From positions 9,738,914-9,802,913 of the forward strand of contig NC_089321.1 of assembly GCF_036669915.1 (NCBI RefSeq): 64,000 nucleotides of DNA, written 5' to 3'. Origin of the DNA: Pocillopora verrucosa. Its lineage: Eukaryota; Cnidaria; Anthozoa; Scleractinia; Pocilloporidae. Position 1 is the stretch's first letter. Every line of letters starts with the position of its first letter. This document shows, in pieces, positions 1 to 11,700 of the stretch. Position numbers and translations under genes: made by a program. The notes below the pieces were generated by a model. It was not told the origin of the DNA and searched no databases. It saw only the letters and a program-made list of their open reading frames with translations.

Positions 1-720
1 TTATAAAACTCATTTAACGGACAAATTGCTAAGATGCATGTGTGGCTATTTGTAAAGCCTATAAGCACAAAAATTCAAAGATAACACGAAGTACTTATCG
101 ACAAATATGAAAAAAGTCACGAAACGCAGATACGTTTAATAGGTAATAATTCTTGCTGTTCATTTTAGGAAACTAGTTTACAATAACAAAAATTATCATG
201 CATTTGAAAAAAAGGTTTTGGTAGTTTTTTTTTTTTTCGACTGGTGACAAAAACAGCTATCATCTCATCTCATAAAAAAAGGTGAGAACTTCTTTGGTAC
301 TTAAGTCTAACAACTTCTTTCACAACCTCTTCCAAGTTTAGCCCCGAACGCATATCCCGTACCCTCTCTTAAGTCTCATTGAGCGCACCATAAAGAAGGA
401 ACCGAGATTAACAAAGGCAAATAGAACGAATAATTGCCCTAAAAGAAAAAAAAATTGGCTTTCGAAACTCTTTTCCATGAGCAAAAGGTTCGAGCAAGAC
501 AAAATTGAAAATTCCCGAAATTCAACAATTCCTCTTCTCCTAAGTAACCTTAACCTTTCATTCACCTTTCTGTCTTTCCCCTTCAACAATGGAGAAGGAG
601 ATGAAGGAATTACTGTAATTTCTTTACCTGATGATTCACCCAACTGCATTTGTAAAGCATTGTACGATAGCAGTATAGGTGGTCAAAAGAAGTAAACGGA
701 ATTTTAAAAACAGCCAAAAC
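1..720. other. Left flank without a supported gene
   Basis: Two short overlapping open frames lie on opposite strands (338-649 minus, 477-695 plus). Neither has splice signals or family features. I see only AT-rich sequence downstream of BAZ2. Confidence 0.4.
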
Positions 721-723
721 ATT

Positions 724-729
724 TTTATT
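724..729 (-). terminator. Poly(A) signal candidate for BAZ2
   Basis: The minus strand reads AATAAA here, 783 nt after the BAZ2 stop codon and with no coding exon between. The 3' UTR would cover about 700-1511 and includes ATTC-rich runs near 1395-1435. Confidence 0.45.
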
Positions 730-1391
730 ATTTCAGCGAGCCTACAAGAGTAAAAATTTCATACAAAAACGTTTACATTAAAACTCCATTGTGGTTCTCA
801 TTGGTTTAAATACGTGTTTTAACGATCGTTAGACTGGTCAATCTGGTTATTTACAAGTTTTACAGGTTTGTGTTGATTGACTGATTACGTAACTGACATG
901 GCATTCTATCATCTAAATAGTATTGATCTCGTACAAAACTTCAATAGTGACATGAATAAACCAAAACATGCCCCACCCCTACCCCCAGAAAAATAGCATG
1001 ATCATGCATCGTTGATTTTGTTTCGCATTTCTCGTGAAGAGAAATATTCCTTTCTTCACATGGAAGCAGTAGCTAGTCTTTGTTCCGTCTGAAGAAAACC
1101 TGTTGACAAAAAAACTTCCATTCAGTCCTACAGAAATCTCCCCGTCGTTGTAAACGTTTCGTGCAGCTCAACTAAATTTTTTCTTTCTTTTAGTGACGAT
1201 GAGACAATAGGCGTACTCAATGTCGATCTTTCTCTTCATAAACCAGATCGTATAACGCGTTGATAAATTCTCATCATTCTTATAGTTCTCGTTCATTCTC
1301 AATGATTCAATTTACCTGTTCTTAGCGCAATCATTCATTCAGTTAATCATGCATTAACTCTCAATCACTCGTTCTCATTCTCGCTCGTCAT

Positions 1392-1435
1392 CATTCTTCC
1401 ATTCTCATTCATTCATTCATTCATTCCTTCCATTT
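1392..1435 (+). repeat. CATT/ATTC microsatellite
   Basis: Short tandem runs of cattcatt units in the presumed BAZ2 3' UTR, with looser ATTC-rich sequence on both sides (about 1290-1440). Confidence 0.75.
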
Positions 1436-1511
1436 CATTCCCACCACACTACCACTATCATAATCATTCTCAATCTTGCATCAACTTTACCTTCCTTCCT
1501 CCTTCCCTCTC

Positions 1512-2717
1512 TCAGTCCATATTTGGAGCCAATTGCTCCCAGCGGCGTTCAAAAAATTCAAAAAGTCGTTTTCCAGCCTGTCCAACCTGGGGAGACATAA
1601 TAGTATCAGCATTAATTAAACGTTCCAACAATGAGCTTAACAGTAGGTAAAAAGCCGTTCCATTGCAAGGTGAAATTCTGGAATCGAGGTTAATCAAGAG
1701 AGATCGCTTCCTCTAATGGCGCCATTCAGACTTCACGTGACTTACCTCTGAATCATCCTCGTTAAATTCTTCACAGTTCAAGAAAACTGTTCGTGCGTCA
1801 TCCACAAATTCGTTAGGTCCTTGGTACCTGTTGGCGAGGGCATCATACGTTCATTATCACGAATAACATAACAAAGAATATGTCAGAGAACTGCACCAAC
1901 TTACAAAGACTTGAGGAGATGTCGAGAAATCGGAGAGTTCTCCGGCTAAAATTTCCATGGCCTGAGCCTTTTCTTCATTCACACACCGAAACTCTTCTCC
2001 AATAATTTTACAGCATTCTCCTGCTACCAAATTTCTCATGAAAATTCTGAAATGCTCTGCTTTAAGTTTTACCGCTCGAAACTATCCGCGTCTCCACCAG
2101 GAGCGGGAAAGCATTCATACTGATTTCTGGGATTGGAATTCGAAATTTCATGAGATCCCTAGATTGAATGATGACGAAATAAAACTTTGAGATCAAAGGG
2201 AGGCATAGGTTATTGCTTTACTTTAACAGATACTTACTGGCAATCACGAAGCTTTATTTTCATAGTATGGAAATCCATTGGTCTCTTGATTATTTTATAA
2301 TATTCTGGAAACTAGAGTGAGACGGAGAATGAGTAAATTACCGAGGTAGCTAATTTGCATTGCTTACAGGCTTGCTCTATAATCCACGCATACCCAAGTG
2401 TACCCCACCCTCTCCCACACGGTGTTAATGGACACGAAAGCCAACAACTGGTAACTCACTCAAGAGTTTAAAATTAAAGGAAACAGTGAGTGTGATCTCA
2501 CCTGTTTAGGATTGACCGGAACTAAGAAAGGCCAGGCGTCCTCGTGTTTTTCCATTTCCGCCAGGATCATGCGGCAAGGCGCCATGTCTTTAGAAGCTTG
2601 CTTCCGGTTGGCGTGAGGGCGAACTTCCTCCTTAAGGGGAGGGGTGAGAGGTCGCCTGTCGTCTTCCTCCTCGTCATCGTCCTTAATCTTTCGCCTCCTC
2701 CGTGGTTTGCTACGTTT
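1512..2717 (-). other. BAZ2 exons 35-38: bromodomain and C-terminus
   Basis: Exons are 2502-2717, 2238-2311, 1746-1827 and 1512-1586 (about residues 1923-2070). A basic/acidic linker leads into a bromodomain: [38 protein letters not shown], the acetyl-lysine pocket Asn in [14 protein letters not shown], then [16 protein letters not shown]. The chain stops nine residues later at a TGA. Confidence 0.93.
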
Positions 2718-5700
2718 CTAGAACGATAAAGAAAGAAAAACATGTTAGTTATCGAGTGGTTTCCTTGATCCTAAAAAAATTTACATGCAGTAACCAGATA
2801 AAACACAAAGCTGTAAACCTACTCTTTTGCAGTTTGGACACGTCCACGACGCCCTTGGAACCCTATTATATGAAAAGAACTCCATGAGCATGAAAACACA
2901 CAGAAAATCTTCTTGGAAAAAAGACACCAGCTATAAACTTCTGTTTCTGAAGGACCCCCAGCACCTCCCCTAAACGATATGCCCCCCCCCCCCCCAATCT
3001 CATCCGATGGTCCTAGCACGCTGTTCTCACGATTTGTTGGCTAGTAACACTTAATACACGTAATGTGTATGTATGTGCGTATAGGCCAGAAGCGGGAGGG
3101 GGAGGGAGGAGGGAGGGGGGAATGGATGGAGAGACACTATTCCTTGAACTAAGCGATCAGCTCATCTCAAGCGTCATGTAGACGCGGCAACAAAAACCTT
3201 GCTTACAATTTGCCGATACAAATTTACGAGCGACACTATATTACTTTGTTCTCATTTATGACCTAAGTCAGCCAAGGAACCCGTCAGAAACATAAAATTA
3301 TTCCAGTTGAACTACTCAGGTTGCTGACACCGCAGTGACGTAAAGATCATCGATCAACGAAAAAGATGAAATTTCACTGTTTTGTAACGAACATTTGATA
3401 TGTCGGAATCTATAGTTTCATTTCTACCCACTGATTGGTTGTCATTGTCTGAGTGGATTGCTTATAACAGAATTCTCACTTGCTCAGCGGCGGCTCGAGG
3501 CACTGTAAATGAAAGTTTCTTGGACAGTTGTCACACTTGGCCATTTTTCCTGTAGCCCCTCCGCACATACAGCAGTTGTCGCTTCCAGCAGCCTGAAATT
3601 AAATACGACAGTTAGAACTTCATGTACAACAGCTGTCCATAAAATCGCGGTAGAAAATGAACCAATCATTTTCCCAAACGCATTTTAGGCCAACAAACGC
3701 TCCCTAGTTCTTCGTGGAAAGTCTTGCCGCAATCCTGGACATTTTAAGAAGTGGAAGACTGGTGAGAGAAAACTATAGTGGGAGAAATAGTGCAAGAAAA
3801 CGGACATCTTGCCTTTGTAAGCACCATGCCCTCTCCGTCCCCTTGACTCTGAACCAAACATGGCGTCACAAAGAATGATCACGCGCTTAAAACACTGATT
3901 CACTCTCCCCTTAAAAAAACTCCTGCATTGCTGCTTAGGCACGCAAATGAACACAGCGAGATAAAGGAGGTGCTGTTCACATTCTCGTGAAAGTTTAATG
4001 CTCCATATTTTGTTACCTTTTTTCCTGATAGGGTGCGCATGTTACGGAGAGATACGAAGCGAAAATTGTGAGGGAAGCGGAGGAACCGGTCGCGCCTCGC
4101 GTTCGCATCGCGCTCGCATCGCGCGGAAAGAGACTGTGAACAGTAAAGCATACTTACCAGAACTATACAGTCAGTGCAGTACCAGTCTCCTTCGGGTATC
4201 GACGAGAGCTTAGGCTGAGAAGAAAGAAAAGGACAACTTTAGAATTTTCACACTTCAATAAAAGGATATGCATCAATCATGGTAGGGTTGCAGATTGCAT
4301 TGAAAGTAAAAATTTGAGTAAGGACTAAGTCTCTGAGGATCAACGTGAGAAGTGAAAATATGCAACCTAACATTTCAACTTACAGTTCATATGACATCAT
4401 ATATCAGAGATCTTACGGTAGAATTCTCTTAGAGTATAACGGGCTGTTAATGTCACGAACTCACCATGCAGCAGTAGGTGTGGTATCCTCTGTCGCATCC
4501 GTCACACAACAGCAGTAATTCCTCGTTGTCGCCTTTGCGACATATCTGACAGAACTATTCAAAAAAGTAGTACAGATCTATTGTCAACACCCGGAAATTA
4601 CGCTTTAAGACCAACCACGATTGACTCGTACAACTTGAGTCTCGCACACAACAAGACCCATCCCGGTAAAACCCGACTTTTTTTAAGAACCAGTAAATAA
4701 GAACAGTGGCAATGTACAACGGAAGATTTCCGCAAAAGCTTCACATCTCAAAGAGCCATGCGGCGGAGTGCAGCCCGCCCGTTGAATTGACCAATCACAG
4801 CGCGCGTAATGACTGCTAGGTCAGTTACTAATACAAACTATCACTTTTTCTTAACGAAGACAGTGATATCATGCATTCTATAACACCCAAACCCACCCCC
4901 CTTAACAACACCCTGGGCTTCCTCATCTTTGTCAAATGCCAAGCACGCATGCGCTCCATCAAACTCATCCCATTTACTTACCACCTTCATGATGGACTTC
5001 TCCCAAGCCACACAGTCATACAACATATTCAGACACATGGCCAACTGAGAGGCGGATTGCGATGTCACCACTGCATTGCGCCAGATCTTCAGAGCCGGGG
5101 TCATTATCTCCTCCTCAGTAATGCTACAACAAACAATCCTTGATTTAGCTTTTCTTTGCTATGTGATTGGTTCCGCAAACTTACGCCAGTTTATCAACCA
5201 ATCAAATTCAAACTAAAACATAAGTGAAAACACAGTGTTTTGCCAATCGCAGTACTTTGATGTGCAATTGCTTAGAGCAGCGTAAGGAAGATAATTTGGC
5301 AAGTTATGATTTTTTCGGATTATTCTCGACTTGTAAATATAACTTGACAGCATATAAATGCAGTCTGTGACTTACTCTGACTTCTCAGCTTCTTTAGGCT
5401 GACCATCCTCTACAAAGGCAAGAGACTCTTGTTAGAATGATAAAAAAAAAGGTTGAGAAAAATGTTATTTTTCTCTACCAGGGTTTACCTGAAGAGGCAT
5501 TAAAATGAAACAGCAAAAAAAAAATTAAAATAAAAACTAAATATATAAACATAGAAATGAGAAAAAGAGAGAAAGAAAAAACCTCACCTGAGGGCACTTC
5601 TCCTGGAGCAGCTGCAGTTCCAATGTTTGTGGGGATGTGGAGTTTGCTGAAAAGAAGCATTTGAAGCGTAGTGTTTACATATTTAGTTATGGAGACATTG

Positions 5701-8700
5701 CGTGTCAATTACCCGAAGCATTGGGGGAATAATCGTGCTCCAAAATGGCGTTTTTACCACTGATTAGATTTGTTTCGGGTTTCTCTGTTGATGCGAGTTC
5801 ATCTGCGTCAGAAAGTTTCAGCGTGACCGTCTACATCAAGATGAAAACACTGAGACAATTTTATTAATTGCTGGCTTTCACAGAAAAAAAAATTAACAAA
5901 AATTCTCCTTGAGGGACGATTGCAAGTTTTTCTTCGATAAAGCATTACCTGAGTTTTGAACTTTGAATTCATCAAATTTTCCGAGAAGATAAAAGACTAC
6001 TGAAATGCAGGAACAACTTACTCGTTCCTCAACGGATGCTTCAGATAACGTCTCTCTACGGCCTGTTCTAATGCAAGGAGTCTTGTTATGGCAATAGCTA
6101 ACGGACTTTGGTTTTCTTCACAGTCCGAATTCGATTCTGGAAAGCAACATAGATATTATATACGCAAACCTTTTGAAACATTAAAGCATTTACCCCTTTA
6201 ACTCCCGAGATCTCATTAGTAAGTCTCCTTACTGTCTACCACACAGTTTTTCTTTTGACGTTAGTTTGGAGTATTTGGTTTTGGATCAACTAGTTATCCC
6301 CTATTTGATGGTTTTCTTTTTTCTTTTCACTTGTCTGCTTGATATTGTATTGATAGTGTAAGGAGAAATTCTGTCTTGGTCACTCATGGGAGTTTAAGGG
6401 TTAAGAAATTTCCACTTGAGTGTCGAAAGAAATCCTGGATCGCTTGAATTGCTTTACTTCGCTGTGATTGGTTCACAAAACTCGCAGCACTTTGTCAACC
6501 AATCAGATTTAAATCTACCGATGACGATTTGGTCACCCGCGTTTTCCCGCGCTTTGCATACTGTGCTTGTTTACTTTAAGTTCGTTAAAATACTCTAAAT
6601 TGTACTCTGTTAAGTTCTTGAGCTTCACAAAGTCTTAAAACTGCGGAATCCATGCTTACCAGAACTTGAGTTATGACTCAGTCCCTTCGATGCTTTGGTA
6701 GGCAACCTCCAACCCTACGAAACAACAAGGACATGCAAGACTGATCAGTCGAAAATCTGTAGGGTGCTTCTCCAGAAATAATTCAGCAGCCAGCCCAGCA
6801 ACAACTCTTAGAGAAGCATTAGCCATAAAGAAATGCAAATGGCTAGAAAGAGAGAGGCCCCAGATTCGATACATAAGAACTGTAAACAATTCTTTACCTT
6901 GACTTGCAAACTTGCAGTGAAAACTTTTTCTTCCATCTCCTCAACTTCTCTCAGAATTGCTTTGTCGACGGCAAACGCTACCTCTGGAAACGTTTTATCC
7001 TCGAAGGGAACGTTTTTGTTTTTCTCAGATGTGGTCAATGTTTGTTGCTTTTCATCATCATCATCAGAATCACTCTCAACTTTCGTTATCACAAAAAAAT
7101 GGAAAACAGAATTAGATTAAAAAGCAATAGAAGTATTTCTAGTGTTCTGATTGGTTTACTCAACCCCGGTTATCAGTTAATATTCCGAGTCAACTTGTAT
7201 GGAAATGCATTGCGCCAACTGCTAGGGAGCTGAAAAAAGGCTCTTAATATCCAAACGTTTAAGCTTAAATCAAAATTAATACAACCATTATTTCATTCGC
7301 GCTTGTTGGAAACGAGACTGGTTTTAACCAATTCGGCGCTACAAACTTCGTTGGCTATTTACCATCTCAAATCCAGCGCTCGCTCATAGAATAACTGTTA
7401 ATTATACCAGTGATAATTCCACGGTTAGAGCAATTTCCAATTGCGGGTCGAAAGTTATTTTGGATTGCATTGGTTTTCCTTTCCTTTGTTCAGTGATTGG
7501 TTCAGAAAACTCACACCACTCTCTCAACCAATCATATGAAAAACTGACGCAAATAACGACCTGGTCGCCCGCGTTTTCCCGCGCTTTAATTGCTTTTACT
7601 TTCAGTTCTTGTGTTTAAAGTGACGTCACTCACCTCGGTCGCCCTTTGTGCATGAGCTGTTGGCATACTCTGAATACTTCTGGAAATTCTTCTGGAGAAT
7701 CTTTTCTCTTATTCCTCTGCAAGGGAATCAAAACCAGGCATTGGCTATACAACCAACCAAAAAAAAAAGCTAGTTTACAAAGATTCGGTGCTGAACGTGA
7801 AAGGATTTTGCTTTTCACTCGTGGTGGACGGGTAATTCAAGCTCGTGGCTTTTCCGTTGCAGATAAAAAGACAAGTCAGAAAAGTGAATATAAAGAAATT
7901 GTTTCTTTACCTCGAGTGTAGAATTTTTACAATCTCCTTCACTTGGGCAGGGTCTGTTATCCTCCACCAACCATGTTGTAACTCTGAGAACATTGATGTA
8001 TGGCAAACAGTTAGAAGAACTGATACATGTACTTACAATTTGGGATTAAAAGGGTTAACTCCCAGAAGGAAAAGATCTTCTTGCCTAGACGTCCTTCAGT
8101 GTAACAATAGCTCTCAACAAGACTCGAGACGGCGACTTTTTCATTAAAGTTGATCAATTAAGTTTCGAGACATTTCCACCCAAAAATAAAGTTTTAAAAA
8201 GTAATGCTCGTTCTTGAGGAAACACAGCTCGATAAGAAGTTCAAAGATCTTAAGATTTTCAATCACTAGAAACTTTCTTGTGACAAGGTAAGGCCGACAT
8301 TAACCCTTAACTTCCGGAAGTGATTAACATGTAGCTTCTCCCTACAACATCCATACATTATCCAGAAGACAGGTAATGAGAATACTCAAACTTATCAGGT
8401 AGAAGTTTTCTTGATCTGACACTAAATTCTCGTAACTAATTTACAAGGAAATATATAGCAGCTGGAGGGGAGAGTTAAAAATCAGATCTTGAGAGGTAAA
8501 GGTTTAAGACTAACCAGGTGGGATAGGAGCAGGTTCCTGCATAAGAGACTCCAAAACGTTCTTCTTCAACTCTTCAAACGACAGCGACATGGTTGACGCT
8601 GACTGAGTACTGAGCGCCAGAGTTGATGTTGGCAAGTCTCCCCCGGGATGCCCATCAAAATACACCAAATTCACAGTCTGGTAGGACGATTTCGGGGGCC

Positions 8701-11700
8701 TTCCGGGGGGCCTCTTTACAGGTAGTTGAGGAAGGAACTGAATCGTTGTCGTTTGTTTAGCGACGTTTTGTAGTAAGGCGCTACTCTGAGGGCTTGCTAC
8801 ACGATTAGCGCTGTCGTAACTCGGATTGGAAATCCTTGGTGGTCGACCCGGAGGACGTTTGAGCGGAGGGGTGCTCCCAACCTCTGCATCTCCACCTCTC
8901 TTGCTGTAGGTTGGTACAAAGTGCCCACTGCCGGGACTATGAGAGAGGGTCAGCGAAGTCTCATCACAGGGCATGCGCGGGAGCAGTTTAAACCAAGGTC
9001 TACTTTTTCCGTCATGTCCCTGTGTTACGTTTAAAAGTTTCTGGTGTGATGGATCAGGTTTTGAAGTTGAAGCTTCATCTCTAAAGAGGTTTTCAATGCG
9101 TTGAATTTCCATAGCATTCCTACTCGCCGCCATCGGAATGTACGTGTTGTTAAGCTTCGGCTGCATTGTTTGACCTTGCGCATTTCCATTAATGTTATTC
9201 ACGCCTCCTTTATCGTCGCCTGATGGAGCACCGTTCCCAGTATTAGTGTCTGCTTTGGAAATATTCTCTAAAGATGAAGACACGTTCAACGATTTGAGAG
9301 GAGATTTGAGTGAAGTGTTTGTGGGGGATTTCAGGCTTGCTTCTCCACCGGTATGATTTCCAACTACACCTTCTTTCCCCTGCTCCAATTTAGGTTCTTG
9401 TTTTATTCCATCAACTTGCATACTCTCATTTGGTTCTTCGCCCTCGGACTTTAAATCAAGTACTATTTCTTTTTCTGCAGTGTCCAGTCCTTCGACAAAA
9501 ACACCTCCTCCATGAGGAAGGATCCAGTAGCGTCTTTTATAACGATCCTGACCCAGGCAGAGAGCTCTCAGGGCATGTGATGAACCAAACAATTTGGAAC
9601 GGAACTGTGCGTGTTTCTGTAAGTTAATAAGAAAAGCAATTAATTTCATCATTATAGAGTAAGATACTCAATTGGAAAAAGACAAAAACTAATTATGATG
9701 AACGATAGAAAAACACCCATGAGAGCCAATGGGAACTCAAATTAAACACAACCAATCTGCCTAAGACGCGGGAAAACGCGGGTCATTAAGTTGTGATTGG
9801 TTTAAGTTTTGCATCTGACTGATTGACAGAGCGACGCAGTCTTGGATTACTTTCGACGCCATTGAAAAGTGCTGTTATGTTAAGGAAATTCAGTGGCAGT
9901 TTCACACCAGCGTCATCATGATTATCTTTATTACACAGTGCAAGAACACACCTTTTCAAGCTTTTTAAGCCTTCTTTCAAGTTCCTCTTGAGTCGTGGGC
10001 TCTGTGGCATCCTACCGAGAAATAGGAAATTTCTTCACATCAGACATTCACCCAGCTATTATTGAAGTGCACTGTACTATTAACAACAAACACTTATTCA
10101 TGTTCACAATTTCAAAGAAATATTAAGATTTCTACCAAAATAATTAGATTATTCGCCGAGATATCTATCGCGTTATAGCTGATTCGGGCTTCGTTCTAAT
10201 CAACGCAATAAAATTCTCGAGTCCAAAACCAAACTGGTAAATATGAGCCGACTCACATCTTCTTCTTCAGACTCCTCACTGGACTGCGCCCCATCACCAC
10301 CCCCCTCTCCATCGTCGTCATCATCATCTTCCTCGTCCTCTTCCTCTTCTTCTTCTTCTTCCTCTTCTTCATCCTCATTCCCCTGCATGCTGTCGTCTGC
10401 TACAGAGTTGCTGTTCTCGGCATCAGGGTCCGCAACAACTCTGGGACGTCCTGGCGGCTTCTTCACCTTCACAACAGGATACTTCTCTGCTTGAATCGCC
10501 TTCAATCTAGATACAGAGAAAAATATAACTCTCTAGTAATGTAACCAAAACAGATTACAAATTACAAAACATGAACTCACTTTCTTATTTTGCCTTCTAT
10601 AACCCACTTGTCACGTCGTAAGTTCGACATGTGCTCAATGCTACTTTCAATTTCCCTAGGAAAAAAAACAGTTCATCAAGATCAACCTTTATCGACCGTT
10701 TGAGGATTAGAGGAATCAGCAGAGACCAGCAACCAAGCGACGTTAGCCTACGAGCAGGCCCTCAAAATAGGGCCGCAGGACGCTCGCGAAAAGATTGGAC
10801 ACGAGTCGTGAAGAGGTTTGCCGAGGGTCTAGCACTAATAATCAGTAGCATCCAGACCTCTCGTCGACTCGCATGGCTTAAGGCCCCATAATGAGGACCT
10901 GGTCACAGGCTAAAGTAGTGTAACTGTAGCAGATTCATAATCGTACTTGCAGATATTTCTGCTACATAGTAGCTCATTGCAAAGATACGCCATAACTCCG
11001 GCCTTGTCTGACGTGGTCAGCGCTTGAAAAGGAGTACTAACAAGAGCATCTGCAAGCTGAAAACAAACCAAATCGCAAAATAATTAGGGGAGTAAGTTGA
11101 TAATGTAAAAATGGCCATCGTAGAGAGTTCCTAACGCCGACGATCCGACCGTTAGCTCTTTGTAAGAGCAAATAGAGGAATTTGGGGTTTTGTGTTGGTT
11201 ATATACTGAGAGATGGAGATACCTTTATGGCGTGAACAAGGCAACGTGAAAAACGCTACAATTAATTTGTTCAGTGAAGAGTGTTTGTTTATGCCCTGGG
11301 AATTAATAGTGCCGATGTGAAAGATACATTTTTGTTCCAGAGTTTTGCAGCTTTCCAACACCCTGTGCTGAATTCAAAATCAAGCTTAAGTTGCCAAAAC
11401 TTGTTTTCAGGAAAACCCTCACCCATGCAGTTTCACAATAAACTTTTACTCCCATGTTTTAACTGTTTTCTGCATTGACCAACTTTACCCAAGTCAATAA
11501 TTCTGATTTTCATACCCATGTTTGCCCAAATTTAACAAAAAAGTGACAACTTTCGAACGTTATCAAAGACAGTCCGACTACGACTACTAAAAATGTCCAA
11601 AGCTTTCAGAAGATGTTGGCACTAATGTGTATGCACTAGAAGGTACATCATACTCAAAATTGTTAACACTGTTTCTTACTGGATGTGGGTCTCCCGCATT

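Larger units (their letters stand above)
5376..7983 (-). other. BAZ2 exons 23-29: WHIM3 and linker to PHD
   Basis: Exons are 7911-7983, 7634-7716, 6898-7079, 6660-6714, 6022-6136, 5588-5646 and 5376-5409. The WHIM3 core [19 protein letters not shown] is followed by [27 protein letters not shown] and [20 protein letters not shown] match conserved BAZ2 helices. Exon 28 gives [13 protein letters not shown], alignable to the NVGTVTVPAPAPS segment of vertebrate BAZ2, and keeps the frame when joined directly to exon 27. The 7079 acceptor (AAAG) is weak and is the least certain border. Confidence 0.85.

Noticed and set aside
1857..2039. Minus-strand 60-codon frame with a strong GTAAGT donor inside the bromodomain intron.
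   Set aside because: Including it would break the reading frame between exons 36 and 37, which join well without it and give an intact bromodomain.
5713..5830. Exon-like segment between BAZ2 exons 27 and 28 (minus strand, TAG acceptor, possible GTAAAA or GTAATT donors, reads [11 protein letters not shown]).
   Set aside because: It cannot be joined to exon 27 without a frame error, while joining exon 27 directly to 5588-5646 keeps the frame and gives the conserved NIGT...PS segment.
10243..10494. Plus-strand poly-Ser open frame.
   Set aside because: It is the reverse reading of the acidic tract in BAZ2 exon 20.
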